Source: Metopolophium dirhodum
Lineage: Eukaryota > Arthropoda > Insecta > Hemiptera > Aphididae
Direction of reading: 5' to 3'
DNA: 64,000 nt
NCBI RefSeq assembly: GCF_019925205.1
Contig: NC_083568.1
Coordinates: 29,138,393 to 29,202,392, forward strand
This document shows, piece after piece, positions 12,316-24,281 of the stretch; the stretch's first letter is position 1, and the number at the start of each line of letters is the position of its first letter. Under the pieces are notes generated by a model. It was not told the DNA's origin. It was given only the letters and a program-made list of their open reading frames with translations, and made no database searches. Made by a program: the position numbers and the translations under genes.

Positions 12316-12901
12316 CAGGGTTTGAAACCGATTGAAATAATTTCGGTTTCGGTTTCGATTTTGTATACCGGTTTTGAAATTTTACGATTTCGGTTTCACC
12401 TTAGCAATACTGGTATTAAGAAATTTCGGTTTCGGTTTCAGTTTTGAATACCAGTTTCTAAATTTTTCGGTTTCAACTTAGCAATACCGGTATTAAGAAA
12501 TTCCGGTTTCGGTTTTGTATACCGGTTTCCAATTTTCTTTTGCGAATAATGTAATGGTTATCAACATTTTAATCATGATCTCAATTTGACTATGTGTATT
12601 AATTATGCGTAATAATGGAATTTACGTATTGAAAACAGGTCAATTTAAAAAAAAAATAACGATTTCCAATTTTTTCAGTTTTTGGTTTTGAATTTATTAC
12701 CGGTTTCCAATGTTTTACGGTTTCAATTTTGAATTTAATGCCGGTTTCCAATTTTTTACGGTTTCGATTTTGAATTTAATACCGGTATCCAATTTTTTTC
12801 GGTTTTGGTTTTAAATTATAATACCGGTATCCAATTTTTTCCGGTTTCGTTTTCAGTTTTAAAACGGTTTATACCGGTTTTGAAAACGGTTTCAAGCCCT
12901 G
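12316..12901. mobile_element. Non-autonomous hAT-type element built of 'cggtttc' repeats
   Basis: Terminal inverted repeats are CAGGGTTTGAAACCG and CGGTTTCAAGCCCTG (14 of 15 positions pair). The flanking 8-bp duplication GTTTAAAA is identical at 12308-12315 and 12902-12909. The interior has no coding frame. It is a series of degenerate direct repeats around 'ttcggtttcggttttg' and 'ataccggtttcca', including a duplicated unit of about 80 bases that starts 'cttagcaata'. Dense subterminal repeats of this kind are typical transposase-binding platforms in hAT elements. Confidence 0.9.
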
Positions 12902-13153
12902 GTTTAAAATATATTTTAAGACTTGGCCTTTAACTTGTATAATAACAATTTATAGTTCTGATTGTTTGATTAATATTTTAAAATTGATCAATAGTTTATA
13001 TTTTATTATCGTATTAACATTGATAATCAATGGTATTAGGTAGAATTATAGATACTAACTACTAACTAGTAACTGTCTTTTTAGTTTTTGTTAACTATTC
13101 TCAAGCTTTTTAATGGATGGCAATAGAGTTCTGCGTTTTAATGTTATTTTGTC

Positions 13154-13850
13154 TTTTTTTTTTTTTTTATTAATGAGATTTTAATGAATAATTATTATAT
13201 CTCGACGATTACATTTTAAAAATTAATACAATAAATAAAATAAAATACATTAAACTGAATTATCATTGTAAAGCTCACACTCTTAGATTTGAAGCCCTGT
13301 TTGTTTTATAAAATTTAGTGTGTGTATGATTAGCTTAATATTTTTAGTTGAAAGGGCGTTAATAAGAGAAAAATTGATATCTAGGGTGGAAAACCGATTT
13401 TTTAACGTTGTTCTTTGTATAGATAGGGATGAACAATTTAGGAGTAAGTGTTGGAAATCACAATATTCTCCACCGCAATTGGGTAGGGGACAATATGGAC
13501 TGTTGTTGAGACCCAATTTAAACGAATGGTGAGGTAGTAGGCTATGGCCGGTACGTAATCTGGTATATTTGGTTATGGTGGCGCGGCTCATTTTTAGCGA
13601 TTGAAACCATGGTTGTCTTGGTATGTTTTTGAATAAAGATCTATAACTTGAAGCATAGGACTCTGGTAGGGAATCCCATTCCAACTTCCATAGCTCCTGT
13701 GTGGACTATTTTGTCTTTGACTTATAGATTTAATAAAGCCGTAACACGTAAAATAAAACATCAAAACTTACTCTTTCAGGCATTCCCAATCCCCACAAAT
13801 ATCCGCTGTACTCATCCGATTGTATTATAATCATTTGTTATTTACTCGAC
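13154..13850 (-). mobile_element. LINE (jockey-like) 3' end with poly(A) tail
   Basis: On the minus strand the segment 13283-13702 encodes the C-terminus of a non-LTR retrotransposon ORF2. It reads ELWKLEWDSLPESYASSY, then PWFQSLK, then RLRTGHSLLPHHSFKLGLN, then a CPLPNC...H...C zinc-like cluster (residues about 65-83 of the 133-residue open part). This tryptophan, RLRTGH and CCHC order is what follows the RNase H domain in jockey-type ORF2 proteins. A TAG interrupts the frame just upstream, near 13702, so the copy is dead. After the TGA-side end at 13283 comes about 110 bases of 3' UTR and then a run of 15 A on the minus strand (13154-13168). The 5' end is truncated at or before about 13850 and I could not fix it; reverse transcriptase and endonuclease are missing. 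Confidence 0.8.
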
Positions 13851-15321
13851 TGTATATATATTACTGCAGGTGGTATACGTACATAAGTAGGTACATAACT
13901 ATATAAGATACCACTTTAACAGGAATAAACTCTGAAGCTTTACCCAAATACTCATATGTCAATATAATATAATATAAGTGGACATATTATTGACACATTC
14001 TTTAACTTTCAATTTCCTGTCAAAGTTAAAGGAAATTGTTTCTTTTGAGTTGTATAAATGTTCTTATAGAATAATATTGTATACCAGGTATTAGAAGAAA
14101 AACAAAATATTGAAACAGGAACTTTGATCGAATATCATTTAGAATCAATCATATTTTAACACGTACACACATTCTATAAATATTGACCTATATAATATAA
14201 TATTAGTACGTGTTACACACTAGTATACACTATTCACATACGACATACCTAATAACATTATACTACTTTAAGCCAGTCTAGGTCTACAATAAGGTCTCAT
14301 ACTTAAGGTAATTAATAAATAAACTTCTTTTATATACAAGGATTTTTCTCTAGTCCTATTTAAAACAGCTTATTAAAATAGTATCGCATTACTCAAAAGT
14401 ACAATAATTATTCTGATATTTTAAACCTACATATAGTGTCGAAAAGAAGTTATTTGCTAGCCGCTAGCCGTTCTGTAGAATAGTATATTGTGATTTTTTT
14501 TGTAAAAATTGCACATCATTCAATTCTAAATTGAACATACATTGTATTTATAGAAGAAAGTGACTGATAAGCGGTTTAGTTTTATTTTTATAATCCTGGC
14601 CACGGGTTTAATACTTTAATCGTGAACAAAAAATCAATATTAGTCGGTAACAGAATTTAATTTTTCGAAAAAGAATCATCTTCAAAATATATCTAAGTAT
14701 TTGAATTTTTATAACTAATACGATTTACCATGAAGATCCATTAAGATAAGTACCTATATATTTTTTCTATACCTGCATGTAGACATTTTAAACAATATGA
14801 AGTAACAAAATACCATTGTGTTCTACTTAACGAAAGAACATAAATGATAAATGCTTATAAGTTATAGCTTATAGGTTAATATTATCAAATCTATATAAAT
14901 ATTATTCAAAAATAGATTTTGATTATTTTTAATTATTTGAATTTTGGTTTTTACAATTGTATTGTTGTATAAAGAATATTAAAGCTATATTTGTAGAATC
15001 ACATAGTGTAATGTGTAAATTATGTTTGTAAATTACTTAGTGATTACAAGGGTTTTGTTGATTAAGTTTTAACCAAGTCAGACTTCTCAAATTTAATATT
15101 TTAATACGGTATAATTAAAAACGACTCGTGCAATATTTTTTAATCATAATATAACCAACATACAAAACAGAAATCGACCAAATTAGTTTCTACACAACAC
15201 ATTTATTATACTATCTGTAAGTGACGAAATGTAGGTGTAATACAGGATCAGGGTCATTGAAATATCTATTTGTACATAATTTTTTTTTTCATAAATAATA
15301 ACATGCAACGGTGTTAATTAT
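13851..15321. other. A+T-rich non-coding stretch
   Basis: No gene seen. A weak inverted pair (ttaactttcaatttcct / aggaaattg type) lies at about 14004-14042. Confidence 0.65.
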
Positions 15322-15325
15322 TTAA

Positions 15326-15745
15326 GGGGATTGGAAACGGTGATTTTCTTTATCTAACACACGTTGAACATAGGAATTTAGACGTGTTTTCATTCTAACG
15401 ATTGATCTAGTGAAACGATAAGAATTCTAAAAACAGTTTTGAATTTGTCGTCAAGTCTACTTGAGATCAATTTCTCCAGATTTTTAATTTTTTGATTTTA
15501 TTTTCTCCAAAAATTTAAATATTTAATTTCCTCTTTTAGTTAGAATTTTTTTAAGATTTAGGGAAATAAAATCAATAATGTGGGAAAGTCAATCTCAATT
15601 AGTAGACATGACGACAAATTAAAATATGTTTTTAGAATTTTTATCGTTTCACAAAATCAATCTGTACGTTGGAATGAAAACACGTCTAAATTCCTATGTC
15701 CCACGTGTGTTAGACAAAGACAGAAAATCACCGCTTCCAATCCTC
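15326..15745. mobile_element. Fold-back DNA element with TTAA target duplication
   Basis: The two halves are inverted copies of each other over about 200 bases each. The left starts GGGGATTGGAAACGGTGA and the right, read in reverse complement, starts GAGGATTGGAAGCGGTGA. Long shared blocks such as 'cataggaatttagacgtg' follow. TTAA flanks both sides (15322-15325 and 15746-15749). TTAA targets are used by piggyBac and some Sola-type transposases; the termini do not decide which. The arms differ at scattered sites, so this is an old copy. No gene is inside. Confidence 0.75.
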
Positions 15746-16489
15746 TTAAGGCATCTACTACATGGGTATTAGTCAGCGGTTATATTATTATTTATCTATA
15801 ATAATATTATATTATACATCCTAACAGGGTAATTTAAATAATAATATTGTGTATTATAATAATAATATGTATAGCTAATGGCCATATAGTAGCTTGATCA
15901 ATAAAACAAATATTATATAAATCGATGTTTTATACTCATTCAGTTATTGCACTATTGCAGTCGATTAGAAACTTTGAATTTAATAATATTACAATAGCAG
16001 GGATATGCTTTGCTAACGTAAAGAACGCTGATTTCCGGTGGGAAATAAAAAAAATTCTCTCAAACGCCGCAGGGCCGTGAACTCACAATCGTGTGCAGGA
16101 TTTTGTGCAGCATACATTTTGTAGCGGGCCCGACAGAACAATACGCAGGCAACTTATTTCCCTCATTATGGTATATCTAAGTTAAACTATATTTAAAGGC
16201 GTGCAAGGTAAAAATAGGTATGTGTACGTCGGATATGTGCGTACACGTCCGTCAGACATCAGTCTAAAACCCAGACTTATCAGACATTAGTTATTCTAGA
16301 CTTCACACATTGATAAATAATTTTATAATATTGTTCATCTGATCAACCGTCAATTTTAAAAATCCTTATTTTCATATTATTTTAAGTTCAATAGTATTCA
16401 ATAATATTAAATTATGCATAGGCACCTACGTAGCCATTTAAATAAATATTCAATAGCGACCAAGCCCATTAAGTCCAAAACAAATTGTC

Positions 16490-16819
16490 AGGTGCATCTG
16501 TGTGCACGGCATAATGTCGTGGACTTTCGGAGTTCAAGCGCGGACCGTCATACGGTATCATTTTACGTCATGATATAGGTACCTACCTATACGCAGTACG
16601 CACAACCGTATTCTCGGCGAACGTTGATGGTATACCGCGGTTACGGTCATCTATAAAATATAATATCATTCTACACGGCGCGTGTGGTTCGCCATGCACC
16701 TATATTATATATTATATACGCGCGTCTTCGCGATAATGCACCGTCAGGCGTCAGTGCAAAATTTAATTAAAACTGCCACGCGCGTATTCCAAAACCTGTG
16801 CGCGCGATACTATTATATC

Positions 16820-16852
<33 letters not shown>

Positions 16853-17540
16853 TGTGTAATATGTATAATAATTAATAATATACAAAAACAAAAGGCGCGC
16901 GCGCGCCTCCTCGGAAAAGTTTCCGTCCACCTATACTACACGTACGCCGCACCATGATATAATACGCATGCATTATACGACGCTCGTCCTTTTCTCCGAG
17001 CAAATTTATAGTCTGTTTATCGGGTATAACAGCTCTAAACCGCCTCGTGCCAGTCTTGCGTGTATGTGTGTGGGTAAGGGTGTGGGTGTGGGTGTGTTAG
17101 CGAGTGCGAGTGATACACAGAAAGGGCGGCCGTGGCTGGGCGATGAGGCAAATTGAATTTCGCGTATAGCGCTTGGGATTTTGTCAATATATACCTACCA
17201 CGCAGCGTCGTCGTCCCCATATATAATATTATATTATAGAAGTAATACAATTATAAAATATATACACGCGTATATATAATATGTGTACACGTTGTACACT
17301 TGAATCAGAAGCAGACGAGCGCATTATTATACGGCCAGGCGACCCGGCAGGTATTATATAATATATATATATATATAATATCACTAAATAATAATATTAT
17401 TATTATACTCAAACTGCGAATGTAGCGCATTCGCCCGTCGTGCCCGTTCACTGTCGACGTCGCGGTAGAGTGTCAAACCGTGGTTTTCATTTTTATCGGC
17501 ATCCGCCTTACGACTTGTCGCGAACACATATAATTATCAG
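16490..17540. promoter_or_regulatory. CpG-rich island, possible regulatory DNA
   Basis: CpG is frequent here (for example 'cgcgcgatac', 'ggcgcgcgcgcgcctcc', 'ctgtcgacgtcgcgg'), unlike the A+T-rich flanks. It includes a GT-rich run (17059-17097), 'aaaggcgcgcgcgcgcctcc' near 16890-16910, and (TAA)n. Short frames on both strands look like chance. Island status is a judgement by eye; function is inferred only from composition. Confidence 0.4.
16821..16851. repeat. (TAA)n microsatellite
   Basis: About ten units in the middle of a CpG-rich island. Confidence 0.95.
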
Positions 17541-19502
17541 CAGACACGTATATTATATTATTATGTTTAGAGGACGAAAAGAAAATATTTCTCACTCCCC
17601 GTTATTCTTTTATACTTGATGAATTTATTCAAATTTTGAAGTTTAGGCACTTCGAAACTAATTTTAGAAACTCAGATTTGTATACCATTCAATAGGAATG
17701 TCATATTATGGTGATATAATATAAATTCTTTTTTTTCAAACAAGAAACATTGCTGGACATTTTTAAGCAGATATTTTTTTGAAAATATTGATGCATCTAA
17801 ATCGGAATTCTAACCGGCAGTTTTGAATTATTTAACTTTATGTAAGGAGTAAGGAGTAGCGAGTAAGGGTCATTAATCCTTGATAATAGTTGAACTCAAC
17901 TAACATAAGTATAAAATATATTATGTATAGCTACCTATAGCTACTTATTATTTCTACTATTATACTACTCAATTTTTACAATTATAAAATGCTACTTACT
18001 ATATTAATATTAATTGCCTACTAAATAATTTTTAATTCCTCCCATGTATTTAAACTTGTTATCATGGACACAAAGTTAAATAATTCAAAAACTACTCTTT
18101 CAAATTTCGATTTATATGCATAAAAATTAAAAATTATAATCGCCTTTAAAATTTACGGTAAAAAGGGTAGTTCACTGATTTTCGTATAAAAATAAAACCT
18201 TGTATCGACACAGCAACACAGAACATTTATTAAAATTTAAATGGCAAATATCAAACCAAGTATTTGAAAATATAGTCTTTAAATAGATAGGATACTTAAA
18301 AATTAAAAAAAAAAAATCAGAGTATAAAAATGTAATATTAAAAAAATTTTGGGATGAGCATGCTTGATGATTCACTCAATTGCCATGTATACATACTATA
18401 TTTACCGTTCTCACATACGCTTTATGTAGTTGACGTATTTAGCATATTATATTAATATATCATCAACTAATCGATTACATACGGTATTTATAATATAAAA
18501 CAATATAAAGATAATTATATTTTATTGCAAGTAGCGTGTAAATATATTGGCATCTCGTATTATACTTATATGCATATTATATTCAACATTAGCGTACATG
18601 GGACCGCGGGATCTAACTTTTAATTTATTATCGGTATATACTATATAGTTACCATAATAATATTATATATTTTATATATTATTGTATAATATTGTAAATA
18701 GAAATCACATGACATTTAAAAAATTAATTAATTATTTACAAATTGTATTTTACCAATGTCTAGCATTATTCCTTTGATAAACTACTGAATAATACGCTCT
18801 ACGGTTTCAGTGTTTTTAAGTTTGAAAATGTGTGGAATAAATCTAAAACATTAATAGTTAATTAACATGGAAAATTTGGAAATGATAACGTAATTAATTT
18901 AATTAATAAAAGAACCAAGGATAACATATTATAATACAAAACTATATATATATATATATACACATACATTTTTAAATTTTAACCCTCGGCAGCAAAGACT
19001 ATTAGGATTTACAAAAAATATATCTATATAATTTATAATATACAATAAAAAATGATATACATGTATAATAATTAGGTAATTTAGTCGACTATAATTTTTA
19101 ATTCCGGAGAATTTCTAAATGATGTCGATGTGGAAATGTAAGTACTCTGATTGCAAAATTTTATTATGCTAAGATATCCACATAGACCTTATATAGTTAT
19201 TCCTCATGCTATGGATATCTATTGTTTTTCTAATTTTATACAAAATATACTGTCAATTATTATTTAGAATATTGAAATAATACGATTGCAAATTGACGAA
19301 GTAACTATAGTAAATAGATATATATATATGTCCCTTGGATGTTCAACGCACATCTTCACATTTAAGATTTTCAATTTCAGAAGCCAGGTAAATATAACCT
19401 GTACACAAAGTCAACTAAAAAAGAAAAATACTTCGATCCGTGATGATATTAATATACTCGATCCCTGCAGTTTATGGACGCGTAACCGTAACGTCATTGT
19501 CG
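17541..19502. other. A+T-rich non-coding stretch
   Basis: No gene seen. A (TA)n tract lies at 18942-18960. Confidence 0.65.
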
Positions 19503-19697
19503 TCACGATAAACTCCTGCTAGGAACGTCTCGCAACATGTCAATTCCGTTTTTCTTCGAATGTTTTCTATTTATAGATGAGATTTCCTCGAATACTGGTT
19601 TCCCGTCAATTGCATTGATATGGAACAGAATACAGGTTATTAACGCGACAGTTAATGACAATAAATTATTATTAGGTAATGGTATATTAATATTCAT
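19503..19697 (-). CDS. Candidate small secreted peptide (64 codons), unrecognised
   Basis: The frame starts at ATG (19695-19697) and ends at TGA (19503-19505). The first ten residues are polar and Asn-rich. A hydrophobic core follows (LLSLTVALITCILFHINAIDG) that resembles a signal peptide with small residues near a plausible cleavage site. The remaining stretch of about 32 residues is hydrophilic and contains two basic-pair sites (RK and KK in NRKHSKKNG), as prohormone-convertase substrates do. There is no cysteine after the hydrophobic core, no C-terminal Gly-Arg amidation signal, and I recognise no known neuropeptide. I see no obvious splice sites or neighbouring exon. In A+T-rich DNA a frame of this length can arise by chance, so this is a lead and not a gene call. 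Confidence 0.22.
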   Translation of the reverse strand: MNINIPLPNNNLLSLTVALITCILFHINAIDGKPVFEEISSINRKHSKKNGIDMLRDVPSRSLS

Positions 19698-19727
19698 ATT
19701 TAGAATATGATTAACTACAATGTGCAA

Positions 19728-22700
19728 CAGTATCTGATAATATAATAATATAATATTACTCTGTTTGCTTTAATCTATCTATTTGCTACGCGACATAAAA
19801 GATCCATTTGGAGTTTATGAGATTTGCGTATTAATAGCAAACGACCGTAAAACTAGTCAAATTCGACGCAAATTTTGCAAATTGAAACAAATATCTAATT
19901 AAACATTATTTTAAAGAGTAGTGTTTAAATTTCCAATTTTATATCCTCGTGCTCATCTCCTCGAAAAATTGTAATTTGACGTTGATATCTGGGTAGATAT
20001 TACAAAAATGTGAGTTTAAATGATATTATTATGATATTTATTTTTTAACATTTTATCCCACCATTTTGGAATGCGATAATTGCTTTAAAATTACAAAATA
20101 TGATAAAAAAAAAAAACATTTTCTACATCGCTATATAATTGGGTGAGGTTTCACGATTCATTACTTCAAAATTCATACACGTAAATATCCTACAGTCACA
20201 GTGGTGGTTATATGTTCGAAATTTACCACAACATTAACAGCGCACAAATTGTAGCACAATATGTGATTAGTTAAAGTCGGACCCAATATTTGTTTTTTAG
20301 AATTACTAAAATGCACGCGTCCTTGATAACCTACAATATCCTGGAAAGTTTTGAATTATGCGTAGGTACCCTTCGAATTTGCCACGTCATTAACATAAAC
20401 GCCAAAGTCGTATGGTATATTATTTGATTCAAGCTGCAAACAAAAATAAAATAATGTTGTTTATATTTTGTATTGAAAACATAATATTACGTTCATAAAA
20501 TTATAATACAATAATAATATATTCATAATTAATGTTTAAACTTTAATAGGGAACTAAACCCGTTAAAATCTTATTTTCCAAATAATATTTACCTTACCTT
20601 AATTTATATATTGTGCAATCGTCAAATACCTGAAGTATTTAATGGATTGCATACCTTCGGTAAATACCAAACTATATATCTGGTATGTAGAGTAAGTATA
20701 ATGTTTTGAAATAGTTTATAGAGGTGCTTTGCAAAATTCAAGCTGCTTTTCATTCCTTTTGTATATACTAACATAATATCTGTATTAAAGGAATTTAACA
20801 GTCATAATTTATAAGTGCATGTAAAAACATTATTAAGTTTTACTATTAAAGTTTTATTATATTTTACTTTTCGTTGACACATAATGTTGTGAAGCCACAG
20901 ACTTTATTTTTTATTTTTCACCGAGTGTTTTTATTAGCTGACACGTTTTTGCGCTTTAGTAAATTAATTTTTTTATAAATTATTACCTGTATTTAAGCAT
21001 GGTCAATTCAAAATAATTGTCTATATTTTAATAATCAAAATTTCAAAATAATATACCTCCTACTATATTATATAGGTATAATATATAAGTAATATAAGTA
21101 ATATGTATACACTATTAGTCGCAAAAACCCCAACATTTTCAATAGCTTTTATATTCGTTTAAAAGCAACGATTAATCGCTTTCAGATTGAAAAGGAAATG
21201 CAGCTCTGACATACGCGTCCCAGAGTACACATATTAAAGTACAATCCTGTAAAATTAATTCTAGCAGAGACCATTGAAATTAAATAGAGCGATATAGAGC
21301 ATACATAACTATAAAATCACAATCGCCTATAGTTTTGAATTGTTAGTGAAGCTTGGAAATTATTATCGATTTTACCAGTAGGTAGGTAAGAAAGTAGCTG
21401 TTTCTTTCATATAAGAATTTAATTTTAGCTAATTTTGTCTGCTATCATTTTTTTATTACATTACTTCTGCATAGTGATTCAAAACATTTATAAGTACAAT
21501 TATTGATAAGAAATTATAAGTTCCTATGTAGTTGGTTTTCATAAGGGTAGTTTTTGGTTGTTTTTTTTATCAGTTTCTTCAGCATAAGAAAGACTACTGA
21601 TAAATTAATACATTTATTTTAATGAAAATCAAATATTTTATTTTTTTACTTCGTAAACTTAAAAAAAATTAAAAATTAATCGTAGAATCATACTTGAAAT
21701 GTATTGCCTAATGTCTATATTATCAGTGTCAATTTACTGTGTGAATTAATTTACATTAATTAAGTCGTACATCTACGTACACTCAGCCATTCAAGTTTGT
21801 ATCTAGAGAGTATTCAAACTGTGCAAAAGTTGACGATAGTATAATACATGGTTTATTTTTCTCAAACATAGTCCTGAATTCATACATTATTATCTTATTT
21901 ATTCAGTCATTTTAGAATAATTTATAAATATAATTAAACAATAATTGAACAATACCTACAGAATAAAATTAAGTTTTATCAGGCATTTAAGATTATTCTT
22001 TTTAAATTAATTTTTGGATTTATCAAGTTATAAACAGCAGACTTCAGTGATGAAAAATATTAAAAAATTAATTTAATATTGATAAAGAGATTTATAAATT
22101 AAAATAATATTATATTACAATAAACCTAACAATATACCTTACACAAATAAACTAAATAAATGATAAATGTATTTGTCGGATTTTCTGTAGGTACGTTTTA
22201 AAATATTTTTGTTATTTTTTTTATTAGTTTTGATATTGTTTCATTTTTGTTCGTGTTTCTAGTATTGATTATTCTTATGTTATAAAATGTTTAGTTGGGT
22301 ATATCAAAATGTTATTATTGTTTATTATAAATACCTCACTTAAAGATGTTTGGCTTTAAATTCGTTTAATAAAAGTAATACTAAAAATGAAATTGTTTAA
22401 TAAAAAAAAATTGGATTTTTCGGAACTATATTATTATGATACTCGGTTATACACGCGTATAGCTCTATTTTACGTAGTAGTTTATTATTTTTTGGCCAGG
22501 TATAATGTTATGGTTAAAAAGAAGGGTAAAACGTCATAAATAAGGATTATACTGGTCCTTGTTTGACCAGCAGCAAGCGTTATATACGGTAAATGTGTAT
22601 ATATAATATAAAAACCACAGGGTCCGTTATAATCTGCTACGGAAAAAGGAAAATGGTTCTATCTGAAAAATACAACCGTATCTTAGACTTTTCATTTTTA

Positions 22701-23754
22701 CCGCTAAAAAGATGAACAATCGCATTGTAGGACTTGAAATCCTGATCTATGGGTAATATAGGTTTACTGTTTAATCATTTGGCGCACAAAACAACTTAAA
22801 AACAAAAAAAACTCGCAGCCTATGAAAAACCCAACTACAAAAGAAAAGGGTGGATTTATTTTTAATATTATTATTATCGCACATTCGCCCGGTTTGTCTT
22901 GACTCTTGAGGGTTATTAACTATTTTAGATTATAAATACAGAGCTTTGAATTTTTAATTATTTTATTAACATCAACAATATAATACTATATTTATATTAT
23001 ATTTTCAATTAAAATATGTAGTTGGTGGTGGTAAATGCATGATGCATATCCATTTGAAACGAAATTATGATTTTGTACCTATTTACAACATAATATCAAT
23101 TTAGCGAGAAAATAGCAAAATAATTATATTATATACATATTTATAAGATCAGAATCATTTTTGCCCTTTGAGTGCCACTGAAAATTGTATCTAACGTCGT
23201 GTATATCGAACGCAATCAAATCCGCTTAAGTGACCTCGTCCAAATGCAATGAAATTAATCCTAAATAAGACTCGAAACGACCATTGTTGCAAAACAATGG
23301 ACTTACCAACACTCTTGAATTGTTATAATTTATCCGCTATTAGTTTATACTTAACAACTATATGTCATCGGTATCTTTCTATTTCAGAAGTCTGTACTAA
23401 ATTATACGAGTTTAATTTTTAATCTATAATTTATTCACGATTGGCGTTATATAGAATATTAATTTTGTCTTATGAAAAATGTATTATTGCATTACAGTAT
23501 GAACAGTATGATGGCGGATTCGTTGATAACAAACTTAATACAACAGACTGTTGTTTTATTTTTAAAAAGATTTTTTTTCCAATTGTTATAATGTAATAAT
23601 ACATACATAATACATGCATATATTAATAAATAATAATAAATATTGCTGTTGTGACTTTGCACAAGTACATATACGTCGCACGTGCAAGCTGGGTGCGCGG
23701 TATTCAAACCTCAAAATATTCTATCAATTTTAATTCTTCGATAAATGCATACGA
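19728..23754. other. A+T-rich non-coding stretch
   Basis: About 4 kb with no credible frame, no transposon termini and only short A or T runs. Consistent with intron or intergenic DNA. Confidence 0.65.
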
Positions 23755-24035
23755 TTTACATCAATCGATTCGGCTGCGTTTCTTTGTTGGCGACATCGGT
23801 TGTTTACCTGTTTTCCGAAAATGCGAGCAAGTGCATGGGAACAATGACCATCTCTGGCTAATAATTCACACGTTGTGCAATTTATCGTTCAAACTCCGAA
23901 CACACACACACACGCGCGTTCAACAATCGAACGAGCACAAAACGGTACGTAATTAAAGGGGTTTTCGATGAGGCGCTGTGGTGGTGTGGGACGATTTTAG
24001 TCATTGTCCGTGTTAAGTGGCGCGATTAAGTTTCA

Positions 24036-24112
24036 GTGGCGACGGACGTGTTATTTATGAACCAACGAGAGATGCGCGACTTGCAAGTGAAATGCCCCAG
24101 GGAAGTGATGAT
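24036..24112 (+). other. Exon-like segment with splice signals in a CpG-rich patch
   Basis: A possible acceptor (GATTAAGTTTCAG) ends at 24035 and a possible donor (GTATGT) starts at 24113. The 77 bases between are open in one frame and have balanced base composition. The peptide would include MNQREMRDLQVKCPREVMM, which I do not recognise. A second donor-like site (CG|GTACGT) lies near 23943, so the patch from about 23755 to 24112 could also hold a non-coding first exon. The flanks return quickly to A+T-rich sequence with microsatellites. Support is limited to splice-site resemblance and composition. Confidence 0.2.
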
Positions 24113-24281
24113 GTATGTATTATATTATAGATATATATATCATGACGTTTACGAAAGATGGTTTCGGGGGAATGAAACCATAATGAATATATTAGTATTA
24201 ATTTCTTTGCTTTATTTTCAAACAACTATAATAGAACAACGGACTTTTTTTTTTTTTTTTGACGCTAAGTTTTATAGCTAA

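Noticed and set aside
12316..12901. CRISPR-like or satellite array
   Set aside because: The units are degenerate and unevenly spaced, and the block has hAT ends and an 8-bp target duplication.
13320..13532. Plus-strand frame over the LINE
   Set aside because: Shadow of the LINE ORF2 on the opposite strand.
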